DNA from: Clostridium chauvoei
GTDB lineage: Bacteria; Bacillota; Clostridia; Clostridiales; Clostridiaceae
NCBI RefSeq assembly: GCF_002327185.1
Contig: NZ_CP018624.1
Span: 2,056,660-2,120,659 of the forward strand
Length of the DNA: 64,000 bases
Direction: 5' to 3'
Below, one piece after another: positions 52,891 through 62,593 of the stretch (positions within the stretch are counted from its first letter, which is position 1; each line of letters begins with the position of its first letter). A program made the translations under genes and the position numbers. Under the pieces are notes generated by a model, which did not search any database, was not told the origin of the DNA, and saw nothing but the letters and a program-made list of their open reading frames with translations.

Positions 52891-54498
52891 CTAAATTAAT
52901 TTTTCAAGCTTATCTAAATTTTCCTTGGCTCTATTGTATCTATCGATACCATAAGTTCCAAAGTCATCACCCTTAGCTTCCTTTATTAACGTCCATACTG
53001 CCCATAAAAAATCTTGGCATATTTTATTTATTAAAAGCTTAATTCTATTATTCTTACTTGCTTCACCATTAAAATATAATTTTAAAAATAACTCCTCATC
53101 ACTTTCTGAAAATTTACATTCTATGCTATGAGCTGCTAAGTCCCACATCTCATCATTTAAACCACTATACTCCCAATCTATTAAATATAAACGACCATCT
53201 TTATCTTTAACAAAGTTTTCAGGTACAGTATCATTATGAGATGGTACAAGGTTAAAATCACATTCTTTAAATATATCTTTTAATCTCATCACTCTATTTT
53301 TTACTTCAAAATAATCTTTATAAAAACTTCCCTTACAAGCTTTTACTAAGTCTTCATACTTCTCCATTTCACTAAAAACATCAAAAGTATTTAACATCTC
53401 TATCTTTGAATTATGTAAAGTTCTTAATATGTCAGTAACTAATTTCATATTTTCTTCTTTTTTAGCTGCTCTTCCTGTTAAAGTTTCAGCTTCCTCTATA
53501 AACTTTGATATCTTAATTCCTCTTTCTTCATCAAAGCAAGGTATGTCTACATTTAATCCTAAATCTGAAGCTAATTTAGAATTAACCATTTCATTTTTTC
53601 TGCTTATCATATTTTCAGTTCCAGCTCCAGGAACTCTTAATATAAAATATTCTCCATTTATACATACTTTATAATTCTTATTAGTCATTCCCCCTGCATG
53701 TATAACTGTAGTAACATTTTCTGCTGGGATATCTAAATACCTTTGTATTATGCTTTTTATATTATCCTTTTCAAATTTTAAATCTTTTCTTTTAATCTTA
53801 GAAAATAAATAATTTTTAATTGCATCATACTGCTTTAAAGTATCAATTTCTCCCCAAGCTAAATCATCTATTTTTAAGGCCGCTACCCTATGCTCCCTTG
53901 ATAAATCTAAAAGCATATATTCATAATGTAAATATGGGTTTATATTGTTTTCAAATTCCTTAAGCATCTTACTGTATAAACTATAAGAAATTCTGCTAAT
54001 CCCTATCATTTCCCCATCTATTCTATTAAATTGATGAATATCCTTAGATAACTTAAATAAATATCCATTCTTTAACTGAACAAAGCCTTCATCCCCTGAA
54101 CCACTTTCATTAGTTATAAGAACACAATCTTTTTCCTTGCTATTAACAATTTGAGAAATAGCCTGACTTTCAAAAATCAAATCCCCTTCTATAAGGATAA
54201 AATCATCTGTTATAAATTCTTTTGCTAAAGCTAGTGAAGTCATATTTCCTGTCCATTTATACTTTTCATTATTCACTAAAACTACACTGCTTTCTTTTTT
54301 AACTAATTCCTCCAAAAAGCTACTATTATATCCCGTTACTATAACTATCTTCTCTATTCCATTTTCCTTTAATATACTTATAGCTCTTTCAATTAAAGTA
54401 ATGTCTTCAACTTCTAAAGCACACGCTGGCTTATGAAAGTCTTTTTCTCCTGCTGCTAAAATAACAGCTTCCCTTATACCATCCACTTTATTATTCAT
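52891..54498 (-). CDS. licA: Fused nucleotidyltransferase-like / LicA choline kinase-like protein
   Basis: 535 residues. The C-terminal 300 residues form a choline kinase/aminoglycoside phosphotransferase-like domain: HNDTVPENF (catalytic loop) and LIDWEYSGLND (metal). The N-terminal 230 residues are a nucleotidyltransferase-like domain, but the usual Gly-x-Gly-x-Arg loop is altered: AAGEKDFHKPACAL. So it may bind but not activate nucleotides, or act on something else. First gene of the licABC-like operon. Kinases of this type phosphorylate choline before LicC. Confidence 0.78.
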   Translation of the reverse strand: MNNKVDGIREAVILAAGEKDFHKPACALEVEDITLIERAISILKENGIEKIVIVTGYNSSFLEELVKKESSVVLVNNEKYKWTGNMTSLALAKEFITDDFILIEGDLIFESQAISQIVNSKEKDCVLITNESGSGDEGFVQLKNGYLFKLSKDIHQFNRIDGEMIGISRISYSLYSKMLKEFENNINPYLHYEYMLLDLSREHRVAALKIDDLAWGEIDTLKQYDAIKNYLFSKIKRKDLKFEKDNIKSIIQRYLDIPAENVTTVIHAGGMTNKNYKVCINGEYFILRVPGAGTENMISRKNEMVNSKLASDLGLNVDIPCFDEERGIKISKFIEEAETLTGRAAKKEENMKLVTDILRTLHNSKIEMLNTFDVFSEMEKYEDLVKACKGSFYKDYFEVKNRVMRLKDIFKECDFNLVPSHNDTVPENFVKDKDGRLYLIDWEYSGLNDEMWDLAAHSIECKFSESDEELFLKLYFNGEASKNNRIKLLINKICQDFLWAVWTLIKEAKGDDFGTYGIDRYNRAKENLDKLEKLI

Positions 54499-54560
54499 AA
54501 TTACCCCCTAAGTAATTTTCTTAAATAACTATGTTCAACAGTAATATTTGCTTTTACATA

Positions 54561-54592
54561 AAAATAAGGATAGCCACACCCATCCTTATTTT
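54561..54592 (-). terminator. Terminator of the VanZ-like gene
   Basis: Perfect stem AAAATAAGGAT / ATCCTTATTTT with a 10-nt loop, followed on the minus strand by TTTATGTAAAAG. It ends the VanZ-like gene about 80 nt past its stop and precedes the lic promoter region. Confidence 0.85.
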
Positions 54593-54674
54593 ATATTAAA
54601 TATGAATTTAATATAAAATACACCTAAATTATATCAAACTTATATTATCGTTGTAAATTATCATTCATTAAGTT

Positions 54675-55145
54675 TTATTTGTTAAAGTTTTTTAAACTTA
54701 AAGGTATTCTTAAAATAAAAAAAATAGTTGTCCCTAAAATCCCACCAGAAAAATCAATTAATACATCCCTTACACTTGAAGTTCTACCTGGTATATATAA
54801 TTGATAAAACTCGTCAAGAACCCCAACAAGCAATACTATAAATAATATATAAATAATAGCATTTTTACCCTTGATTCCAAAGTTCTCTAAAACTAAAGCT
54901 ACTACAATAGCCAACATAAGAAATTCTAAAGCATGTGCTGCTTTTCTTAAAAGTAAATTTAATTTATTTTTATTTATATTTATTTTCTTAATAGAATTAT
55001 TCTCTACCTTTTCCTCTATTTTATCAACAATCTTATTCACTATACTTTTACTTTTTATATTAGATTCCTCTCCACTTTTACTTGAGTTTGAAAATATAAA
55101 AAGTACACATAAAATACTAATTACTATTAACGCTAATTTCTTCAT
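54675..55145 (-). CDS. VanZ family membrane protein
   Basis: 156 residues. Signal-like first helix (ALIVISILCVLFIF), a charged stretch, and then helices carrying the VanZ motifs RKAAHALEF and DEFYQLYIPGRTSSVRDVL. VanZ-type proteins reduce glycopeptide (teicoplanin) susceptibility in some loci, but most act in unknown surface processes. It is flanked by terminators on both sides, so it is its own unit. Confidence 0.82.
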   Translation of the reverse strand: MKKLALIVISILCVLFIFSNSSKSGEESNIKSKSIVNKIVDKIEEKVENNSIKKININKNKLNLLLRKAAHALEFLMLAIVVALVLENFGIKGKNAIIYILFIVLLVGVLDEFYQLYIPGRTSSVRDVLIDFSGGILGTTIFFILRIPLSLKNFNK

Positions 55146-55210
55146 AATACCTCCTTACCTATTTAACTATTATACCAAATATTATGTCTCTCAATATTAC
55201 AAAGATATTA

Positions 55211-55243
55211 AAAAAGCTACTTGAAAAAAACAAGTAACTTTTT
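55211..55243 (-). terminator. Terminator of the aminotransferase operon
   Basis: Stem AAAAAGCTACTTG / CAAGTAACTTTTT with a 7-nt loop and one mismatch, followed on the minus strand by TTTTTTAATATC. It is 6 nt after the nucleotidyltransferase stop. Confidence 0.8.
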
Positions 55244-55248
55244 AAAAC

Positions 55249-55986
55249 CTATACTTTTTTAATACTTATATTGTAATCTATTTTATAATCTCTAAAATTT
55301 AAAATTCTTTCGTAGTCCTCTATATAATCTACCTCTGCCCAGAACTTTTTATTTATATCCTTAACAAAAATATCTGTCTTATCTGATAATGTATATAATG
55401 CATTTTCCCACCATTGTCCATGCTCTTGATGGTTTATCATTACATTTAAGTTTTCTTTAAACTTACCTATAAAATCACTCTTTATCTTAGCAACACCAAT
55501 ATACTCACCAGTAATTTCATCGCCTTCTAATTCTTTACCATATTTTATAAGCTTATTATTTTCATAATAGAATTTATAGTCAGCTTCTTCCTTTCTAGTA
55601 TCATCACAGAATAAAACAGGACTTAATTCTTCTTCTATTATTTCCTTTAATAAACCTTCTTCTAAGAAAACATCACCATTCATAATTATAATATCTTCAT
55701 CTTCTACAATAAAATCTTTTGCAAACCATGCTGAAGCTATACTATTTGTAACATTATAAAATGGATTATAATAAAAATTAACATTTTCATCTTTTAAAAC
55801 TTCTTTTATATATTCTTGATTATAACCTAATATAATCCCAATATTGTCTATTCCACATTTTTTAAAATTTCTTACAGTGTACTTTATTAATATTTCTTCA
55901 CCTATATCAACAGTACATTTAGGGTGACCTGATAAATATCTACTTATTCTAGTTCCTCTTCCTGCAGCTAAAATTAAAACTCTCAT
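55249..55986 (-). CDS. Nucleotidyltransferase paired with an aminotransferase
   Basis: 245 residues; core motif LAAGRGTRISRYLSGHPKC with the Gly-x-Gly-x-Arg loop and conserved Lys, IIIMNGDVFLEEG metal site, and a C-terminal end AEVDYIEDYERIL typical of phosphocholine/2-aminoethylphosphonate cytidylyltransferase relatives. It overlaps the aminotransferase gene by 4 nt. Pairs like this exist in PntC-type loci that put amino-alkyl phosphonates on polymers, but PepM and Ppd genes are absent here. A link to the nearby licABC-like operon is likely. Confidence 0.7.
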   Translation of the reverse strand: MRVLILAAGRGTRISRYLSGHPKCTVDIGEEILIKYTVRNFKKCGIDNIGIILGYNQEYIKEVLKDENVNFYYNPFYNVTNSIASAWFAKDFIVEDEDIIIMNGDVFLEEGLLKEIIEEELSPVLFCDDTRKEEADYKFYYENNKLIKYGKELEGDEITGEYIGVAKIKSDFIGKFKENLNVMINHQEHGQWWENALYTLSDKTDIFVKDINKKFWAEVDYIEDYERILNFRDYKIDYNISIKKV

Positions 55987-57074
55987 AGTATTCCTCCCTC
56001 ATTCATATCTACAAATGCTTTTATTAACTTATCATTATCCTCTTTAGATAAATTACCTATATGACCTACTCTAAATAAGGTATCTCTTAAGGTTCCTCCA
56101 TTTGGACATATGTGTATATCATAATTTTTTTCTATATACTCAAAAATATCATGAGCCTTCATTTTGCCAAGAGGCTTTAATGGTGTTACTGTATTTGATA
56201 ATGATTCACTTGCTATCTTAAATGGTAAATCTTTGATTTTACTTCTAAAATCTTCTGCAATTTCTTTTGTATAATTTAAGTAATACTCTATTCCCTTTTC
56301 ATCAATCTTACTTAATCTATAATTTAATTGAATCAATATTCCTACTGCTGGTGTAAAAGGAGTTTGTCCCCTTAATCCATCCTCTAAATACTTTCTTAAA
56401 TTAAAATATAAAGATCTGCATTTAGATTTATTAACTCTATTAACACCTTTTTCATCTAATACTAATATTGATATTCCTGGTGGAAGAGCTAACCCCTTTT
56501 GTGAGCTTAAAATAGTAATATTTACTCCCCACTTGTCCATATAATATTCATCTGCTAAAAATGAGCTTATTGCATCTACTACTAAAAATAAATTTTCTTC
56601 CTTGCAGAATTTTGATACTAATTCCATATCATAATAAACCCCAGTAGAAGTCTCATGTACATTTATTAAAAATCCAGTAAAGCCTTTTCCCTTAAATTTA
56701 CTTAAATCTTCTTCTGTAAGCTTCTTTCCACTAGAAAGCTTGATTTCTTCATGATTTATATTATGTATTTCACAGATTTCTTTAAATCTGCCTCCAAAAC
56801 TTCCCCCATTTACAACTAAAACCTTATCATTTTCATCAAAACTATTCATTACAGCAGCTTCCATAGCACCAGTTCCTGAAGCTGTTAAAAATACTGCCCT
56901 TGCTCCATTACTAGCATAAACAAACTTTTTAATTAAATCTTCATTTTCTTTATTTAAATTTGAAAATTCTGACGTTCTAAAATAAGGAATTTTATGTGAA
57001 CCAATCTCTTGAATATCCTCATCCATCTCCACTGGTCCTACAGAAAAATTCAAATTCTTTTTTAACTCTATCAT
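55983..57074 (-). CDS. Class V PLP aminotransferase (PhnW/alanine-glyoxylate-like)
   Basis: 363 residues. The PLP lysine is in SSQKGLALPPG, close to alanine-glyoxylate/serine-glyoxylate transaminases; TASGTGAMEA binds the phosphate and FLVVDAISSF carries the Asp that holds the pyridine. 2-aminoethylphosphonate transaminases are in the same class. Overlaps the nucleotidyltransferase, so the amino product may be the compound activated by it. The specific substrate is open. Its upstream 280 nt (57075-57355) holds the promoter and the galU terminator. Confidence 0.8.
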   Translation of the reverse strand: MIELKKNLNFSVGPVEMDEDIQEIGSHKIPYFRTSEFSNLNKENEDLIKKFVYASNGARAVFLTASGTGAMEAAVMNSFDENDKVLVVNGGSFGGRFKEICEIHNINHEEIKLSSGKKLTEEDLSKFKGKGFTGFLINVHETSTGVYYDMELVSKFCKEENLFLVVDAISSFLADEYYMDKWGVNITILSSQKGLALPPGISILVLDEKGVNRVNKSKCRSLYFNLRKYLEDGLRGQTPFTPAVGILIQLNYRLSKIDEKGIEYYLNYTKEIAEDFRSKIKDLPFKIASESLSNTVTPLKPLGKMKAHDIFEYIEKNYDIHICPNGGTLRDTLFRVGHIGNLSKEDNDKLIKAFVDMNEGGIL

Positions 57075-57250
57075 TTCATATCTCCTACCCTATATCTAAT
57101 TCCCTTTAATTACAATTTCATGATTTTTTAATATAATTATTTTTATCAATGAATATATCAACTATTATAACATTTAATTAGTTTTTTTCCAATTTTTATA
57201 TAAATATTATCTAGTAAATTTTAAATAAAAACTAGTTTTCCATAAAAAAA

Positions 57251-57282
57251 ATAAGACTATCTGTAAAAACAAATAGTCTTAT
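57251..57282 (-). terminator. Terminator of the capsule operon after galU
   Basis: Stem ATAAGACTATCTG / CAAATAGTCTTAT with a 6-nt loop, followed on the minus strand by TTTTTTTTATGG. It is 74 nt past the galU stop. Confidence 0.88.
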
Positions 57283-57355
57283 TATTGAATCTCTTCTTTG
57301 GTTTTAAAAATAGTAAAGGGATATTATATTTTAATTATTTACACTTTTACTAATT

Positions 57356-58237
57356 TTATACACTAGTTTTTATAATTTTTTCTAAATATTCCGAAAGTCC
57401 TTCTTTAAGCTCTGGTCTTCTTAATGCATATTCTATTGTTGCTTCTAAAAAGCCTAACTTATCACCTACATCATATCTTCTGCCTTTAAAATTATAAGCA
57501 TACATTGCTTCATTTTTTATAAGCTCCAATAATGCATCTGTAAGTTGTATTTCATTTCCCTTATCTGGTTTAGTATTATCTAATATTTCAAATATTTTAG
57601 GGGTTACTATATATCTTCCAAGAATAGCAACATTAGATGGAGCTTCTTCAATACTAGGCTTTTCAACTAATCCCTTTACCTTCATTACTCTATCTTCAAT
57701 ATCTATTCCATCAACTATACCGTACTTACATACATCTTCATTATCTACAGTTTGTACACCTAATATCGATGTTTTATACTCATCATAACATTCAATAAGT
57801 TGCTTTAAACAAGGCTTTTCTTCATTATATACAATATCATCACCTAATAATATTGCAAAAGGTTCATTACCAACGAAAGCCTTAGCACAATTAATAGCAT
57901 GTCCAAGTCCTCTAGGCTCCTTTTGTCTTATATAATGTATATCAACCATATCAGATACATCCTTAACTAACTCAAGAAGCTCATCCTTTCCACTTTTAGC
58001 AAGCTCCATCTCAAGCTCAATAGACTTATCAAAGTGATCTTCAATACACTTCTTACTTCTTCCTGTTATAATAAGAATTTCTTCTATACCTGATTCCACA
58101 GCTTCTTCTATTATATATTGAATAGTTGGCTTATCAACTATAGGTAACATTTCCTTAGGCTGTGCCTTAGTTGCAGGTAAAAATCTAGTACCAAGACCTG
58201 CTGCTGGTATTATTGCTTTTCTTATTTTTTTGTTCAT
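57356..58237 (-). CDS. galU: UTP-glucose-1-phosphate uridylyltransferase
   Basis: 293 residues, a textbook GalU: AIIPAAGLGTRFLPATKAQPKEMLPIVDKP opening is split here as AAGLGTRFLPAT and PKEMLPIVDKP, with later LGDDIVYNE and EIQLTDALLEL. It makes UDP-glucose for capsule, teichoic acid anchor lipid and galactose use. Last gene of the capsule operon, 18 nt after the flippase, with its own terminator. Confidence 0.95.
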   Translation of the reverse strand: MNKKIRKAIIPAAGLGTRFLPATKAQPKEMLPIVDKPTIQYIIEEAVESGIEEILIITGRSKKCIEDHFDKSIELEMELAKSGKDELLELVKDVSDMVDIHYIRQKEPRGLGHAINCAKAFVGNEPFAILLGDDIVYNEEKPCLKQLIECYDEYKTSILGVQTVDNEDVCKYGIVDGIDIEDRVMKVKGLVEKPSIEEAPSNVAILGRYIVTPKIFEILDNTKPDKGNEIQLTDALLELIKNEAMYAYNFKGRRYDVGDKLGFLEATIEYALRRPELKEGLSEYLEKIIKTSV

Positions 58238-58255
58238 AAATCCTCACTAATTATA

Positions 58256-59695
58256 TTATTTTTTCATAAAATTATATCTTTTTAATATCTGATTTACTAC
58301 TTCATTCTTATTTCTTATCATATAAATTATACCTATTAAACAATAAATACTTCCACCAACAATAATTTGTATTATCCCTGTTAATATTGTTTTATTTAAT
58401 ACTAAACCTATATATCTAATAATTAAACACATAAATATTCCAGGAATAACGAAAAACATATTACGTTTAATGTATGTATTAATATCTAATTCTTCTTTTA
58501 CTTTTATTGTCTGATATATAGCCACTGTTGCTTCAGCTAAAACAGTTCCTATTGTAGCTCCAATAGCTCCATATTTTCTAATTAATAATAGATTAATAAC
58601 TAAATTAACAATAGCTCCTAAAATAGTAGACACTATATAAATTTTATCTTTTTTCTTTGGTATCAAAAATTGCATTCTAATAACATTTGCCCATGCTATA
58701 AATAATATTGTTACAGACAAAATTGATACTATGTCTATACATTGAATAAATTCCTTTCCTAAAAATATAGGAATTAATACAGGGCTTACTCCTATTAAAC
58801 CAAACATAGAACCAAAAGCCATAAACATTACAAAATCCATTGATATTGATATATATTTTTTACTTTGATTTTTTTTACCTTTTGCTTCTAAATTTGATAT
58901 CTTAGGCAACATAACAGTACCAAGAGCAACAATAATACCTATTGGTATATTTATTATTTTTTCAGAATTTTCATAGAAACCTACTTGAGTAATTGTATTC
59001 ATAGATCCAATCATAATTTTATCCATTATCTTATATATACTTATTGCAACAATTGGAATAAAAAGTATTAATATTGGTTTAATTTGTTCTAATATATTAT
59101 TTATATCTATTTTAATTAACTTAATATATCTACCTATAAATTTCCATAATATTAGTTGTCCAATTAAAACTCCTAAAGCTAATATCAATGAGTATATATA
59201 TAAGTCATTTTTATCTTTTACAAAAATAAAAATACTAAGTACTGATAATAATTTAATAATAGTATTTCTTATTACTGTTAATTTAAACTCTTCTATTCCA
59301 AAAAAGAACCAATTTATATCAAATAAAGCTGATATAATATATATTAGTTGAATTAAAAATATTATTTTATATTTATCTACTATAAAATAAACATATATAC
59401 TATAAAAAATAATCATAATTAAAGATATTATAACTTGCACTGAGTAAATACTAAGAAATACCCTACTTAAATTTTCTTTATTATCCCTAACCATAGCTAC
59501 ACTTCTATTTCCATGATTATTTATTCCTAACATTGCAAATAAAACAAAATAATTTACTATTGAATACGTATATGATTGTACTCCTACCCCATCTACTCCT
59601 ATAACTCTAGATATATATGGTGTTGTAATTAATGGAAGTATTAATATTAACATTTGATATGTAACATTATAAATAAGATTCTTTTTTATACTCAT
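58256..59695 (-). CDS. Wzx-type polysaccharide flippase
   Basis: 479 residues, 12-14 helices of the MATE/MurJ/Wzx fold; TTPYISRVIGVDGVGVQSYTYS near the N-terminus is the common Wzx/RfbX opening. It flips the lipid-linked repeat unit to the outer face before polymerisation. The start overlaps the stop of the preceding glycosyltransferase by 4 nt, so the genes are coupled. Confidence 0.92.
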   Translation of the reverse strand: MSIKKNLIYNVTYQMLILILPLITTPYISRVIGVDGVGVQSYTYSIVNYFVLFAMLGINNHGNRSVAMVRDNKENLSRVFLSIYSVQVIISLIMIIFYSIYVYFIVDKYKIIFLIQLIYIISALFDINWFFFGIEEFKLTVIRNTIIKLLSVLSIFIFVKDKNDLYIYSLILALGVLIGQLILWKFIGRYIKLIKIDINNILEQIKPILILFIPIVAISIYKIMDKIMIGSMNTITQVGFYENSEKIINIPIGIIVALGTVMLPKISNLEAKGKKNQSKKYISISMDFVMFMAFGSMFGLIGVSPVLIPIFLGKEFIQCIDIVSILSVTILFIAWANVIRMQFLIPKKKDKIYIVSTILGAIVNLVINLLLIRKYGAIGATIGTVLAEATVAIYQTIKVKEELDINTYIKRNMFFVIPGIFMCLIIRYIGLVLNKTILTGIIQIIVGGSIYCLIGIIYMIRNKNEVVNQILKRYNFMKK

Positions 59696-60606
59696 AAATT
59701 TATAGCCTTATATCTTAATTTTTTTAAAATATAATACATATTTACTTTTATCCATAAATATATATTTATTTTTTTTAGTATTTTCATTTCACTATGTGCT
59801 TTACTGGTATTATTATTTTTTATATACAACTTACTTAGTCTATATGAAAAACTTTCTTCAACTTTTATTATTTCATTAGTATTTAAGTTATTATATAGAC
59901 TTCTACAATACAATCTTAACATCTCCTCTCCTTTTATATTCTTAATGCTACCTTGACTTATTCTTTCTTTTGAATGCTCATTATATCTAACTAAAATTTC
60001 GGGGACTCTATCTACTTCATACCCTCTATTTAATAATTTTATTATAACTGTAGAATCTTGTTTACTAGGAACATTATTAAATCCTCCAATATTAATAAGT
60101 GCTTTTCTTTTACATAACCATTGTGATGTTGCCGCAATACACAAACACATTGAATCAAATAAACAATTTCCAACATAATCATATCTATATTCATTTAATT
60201 TTTTATCATATTCATCATAACTATCGGTATAACAGTATATTAAAGCTAGTTTTTTACTTTTATTATTTTTAAATAATTCTATTTGTTTCTCTATTTTTTC
60301 TGGATAATATTCATCATCATCATCTAAAAAAGCAATATACTCTCCTTCAGCATTATCTATTCCTCTATTTCTTGTTAATGCTCCTCCGATATTCTCTTCA
60401 TTTACTATGTATTTTATATTATTATACTTTGTATATTTTTTTATTATTTCTTTCACTCTAGTATGATACTCTGATTTAATACCATTATCATCTACTATTA
60501 TTATTTCTATATTTCTATATGTTTGTCTAATTATACTTTCTATGGCGCGTTCTAATTCAAAATCTCTCTTATATGTAGATATTATTATACTAACTAAATC
60601 TTCCAT
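59692..60606 (-). CDS. Glycosyltransferase family 2
   Basis: 304 residues. GT-A nucleotide-sugar fold with SIIISTYKR, VDDNG and FLDDDDEYY (the DxD metal site). Adds one sugar to the capsule repeat unit on undecaprenyl phosphate at the cytoplasmic face. It overlaps the flippase start and sits about 34 nt after the next glycosyltransferase. Specific sugar unknown. Confidence 0.9.
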   Translation of the reverse strand: MEDLVSIIISTYKRDFELERAIESIIRQTYRNIEIIIVDDNGIKSEYHTRVKEIIKKYTKYNNIKYIVNEENIGGALTRNRGIDNAEGEYIAFLDDDDEYYPEKIEKQIELFKNNKSKKLALIYCYTDSYDEYDKKLNEYRYDYVGNCLFDSMCLCIAATSQWLCKRKALINIGGFNNVPSKQDSTVIIKLLNRGYEVDRVPEILVRYNEHSKERISQGSIKNIKGEEMLRLYCRSLYNNLNTNEIIKVEESFSYRLSKLYIKNNNTSKAHSEMKILKKINIYLWIKVNMYYILKKLRYKAINL

Positions 60607-60640
60607 ATTATTTCTCCTTTATATTAAATTGTATATAGTT

Positions 60641-61513
60641 CTATTTAAATTTGAAATAAGAAACTACATATGATGGAATTATTAATAAAGTTGATAAAAT
60701 TTTATTCGGAGTATTTTCTTTTATATTTATCTTTCTATTTAAACAAAATGAATTTAATACTAATATTACTCTTAAACATCTATAAAATTTTTTAACTCCC
60801 TTAATTTCTCTTGATTTTTTATATCTACTATTAAGTAATTCCAAAACGCCTCTTGGAGATTGCTTCCATAATTTTTTATAATTTTTTGTTAAACCATCCT
60901 CTAAATATTCCATAATATATATAACTCTATTAATTATATATAATGCTCCTATATTATCTAGCTTATTATATAATATTTCCTCACTTAAAAATTTTTCTCC
61001 TTCAAATTTAATAAAATAATTTTCCTTTAAATATTTAGTTCTAAATATTAAAGCTGTTTCGCCCTTTTTACCATACAAATTATATAAGTCACTTAATGTA
61101 GCTCTATTTATTCCAGCTTTAAAATAATTACCCATAACATTATTTATTGAATATCCTCTTAATGCTACAATTCCAATACATGAATTTAAATTTGAAGCAT
61201 TTTTTAATATAAATTCAATAGCATTAGGTATTATATAATCGTCAGAATCTACACAAAAAAATAGCTCTGTTTTACATAATTCAACACCTTTATTATGAGC
61301 TATATGTTTTCCTGAATTTTCTTGAAAATGATATATTATTTCTATTTTTTTATCTAACTTAAACTTTTCTATTAGTTCCTTAGTCCCATCATTTGAACCA
61401 TCATCTACTACAAGCCATATAAATTCTCTACTAGTTTGTTTTAATAAACTTTCATATAATCTATACAATTTATTTTTTCTATTATATGTAGGCGTAAATA
61501 TAGTTACCTTCAA
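60641..61513 (-). CDS. Glycosyltransferase family 2
   Basis: 290 residues. TIFTPTYNRKNKLYRLYESL opening, LVVDDGSNDGT, then FFCVDSDDYI for the DxD; a GT2 transferase of the WaaB/CpsI style. It acts in capsule repeat assembly. Its start overlaps the end of the wzy reading frame by 4 nt. Confidence 0.9.
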   Translation of the reverse strand: MKVTIFTPTYNRKNKLYRLYESLLKQTSREFIWLVVDDGSNDGTKELIEKFKLDKKIEIIYHFQENSGKHIAHNKGVELCKTELFFCVDSDDYIIPNAIEFILKNASNLNSCIGIVALRGYSINNVMGNYFKAGINRATLSDLYNLYGKKGETALIFRTKYLKENYFIKFEGEKFLSEEILYNKLDNIGALYIINRVIYIMEYLEDGLTKNYKKLWKQSPRGVLELLNSRYKKSREIKGVKKFYRCLRVILVLNSFCLNRKINIKENTPNKILSTLLIIPSYVVSYFKFK

Positions 61514-62593
61514 AAAAATCCCCCCTTTTTATTACTTTTTTTATAAATTAAGTCTGCTAAAAATACTAATGATAAATTTAAAAATATATTAGATAAAAAC
61601 CCCTCAGTAATTCCATAAATAGAAAAAAAAGCTATAACAAGTAATTCTTCTTTTCTCTCTAATTTTATAAATAGGTTAGTAATTATAAAATATCCTAACA
61701 TATATATTATAAATACTATTAGACCATAATTTATCAACAATATAACATAACTATTATCTATAAGACGTGAATCATTAAACAAATTATGTCCAAATAAAGT
61801 AATTTTATATGAGTTTAAGAAATGATACGAATATTCTACCTGTTAATATATTATCTAATTTATATAAAATTTCATACTGGTTATATAGTTTTGCTGTAAC
61901 AAAAGTAAAAATTACGCTTATTGGCATAATATATTTGAATATACTATAATTAATATGTTTTTTAATTCTACTTAATATATAACTAACTATAACTATCATA
62001 ATAATTGAATAAAACCCAGTTCTACTTAATGAAAAGTTATATATAAAAAAATTTACCGCCAAAATGATACTACAATTTATAATATTTAACTTTTTATAAT
62101 TTAAATATATAAATAAAACTACTATTATAAATAAATTACTATGTAATAAATTAGGATGATTATATCCTAATGAATATCTAGTTATATAGCCTATTCCATC
62201 TCTCCAATGTACATACTGTTTATTTGGTATCATACCTATTAATGATGAAAAGATTATAGTGAAATATATTATAACTTTTATATTTAATGATAAACTAAAT
62301 AATTTCTTATATTCAATATTTTTCATACCTATTATAGTTAAAATACTTAATAAAACACCTGCTCTTTTACTTATATAAAAAGTAAACATTCCAATTATAA
62401 TAAGTATTGCTATTATTATAATTTCTCTTCTTGTATATTTAGTTATAGTTAATTTTATTAATAAGAATATAAATGCCATAATTGTTATAATTCTCAAAAT
62501 AAAATTATTTGCACCTAAGCCTATACTTTTTCCGATTAATATAAATATAAAATATAAATAAAATAAAATTTCTTCTTTATTTAAATTACTCAT
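61510..62593 (-). pseudogene. Wzy-type polysaccharide polymerase, frameshifted
   Basis: Hydrophobic protein of at least nine helices, with RTGFYSIIM in the middle as in O-antigen polymerases. After ILTGRIF the frame ends at LKLI, but another frame picks up YSYHFLNSYKITLFGHNLFN, the usual Wzy GR...NSYxxxxFGHN segment, and goes on to the next gene. One extra base near 61826-61832 accounts for it. About 361 residues would be restored. ATG at 62593 follows AGGATTG. If real, block-type capsule polymerisation would fail here. Confidence 0.72.

Noticed and set aside
53429-53674. 81-codon plus-strand frame within the LicA-like gene
   Set aside because: No start signal or coding features; the opposite strand holds a well-supported gene.
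55249-57074. Complete 2-aminoethylphosphonate synthesis (PepM-Ppd-transaminase-PntC)
   Set aside because: No PepM or Ppd gene is seen; only a PhnW/AGXT-like transaminase and a nucleotidyltransferase are present.
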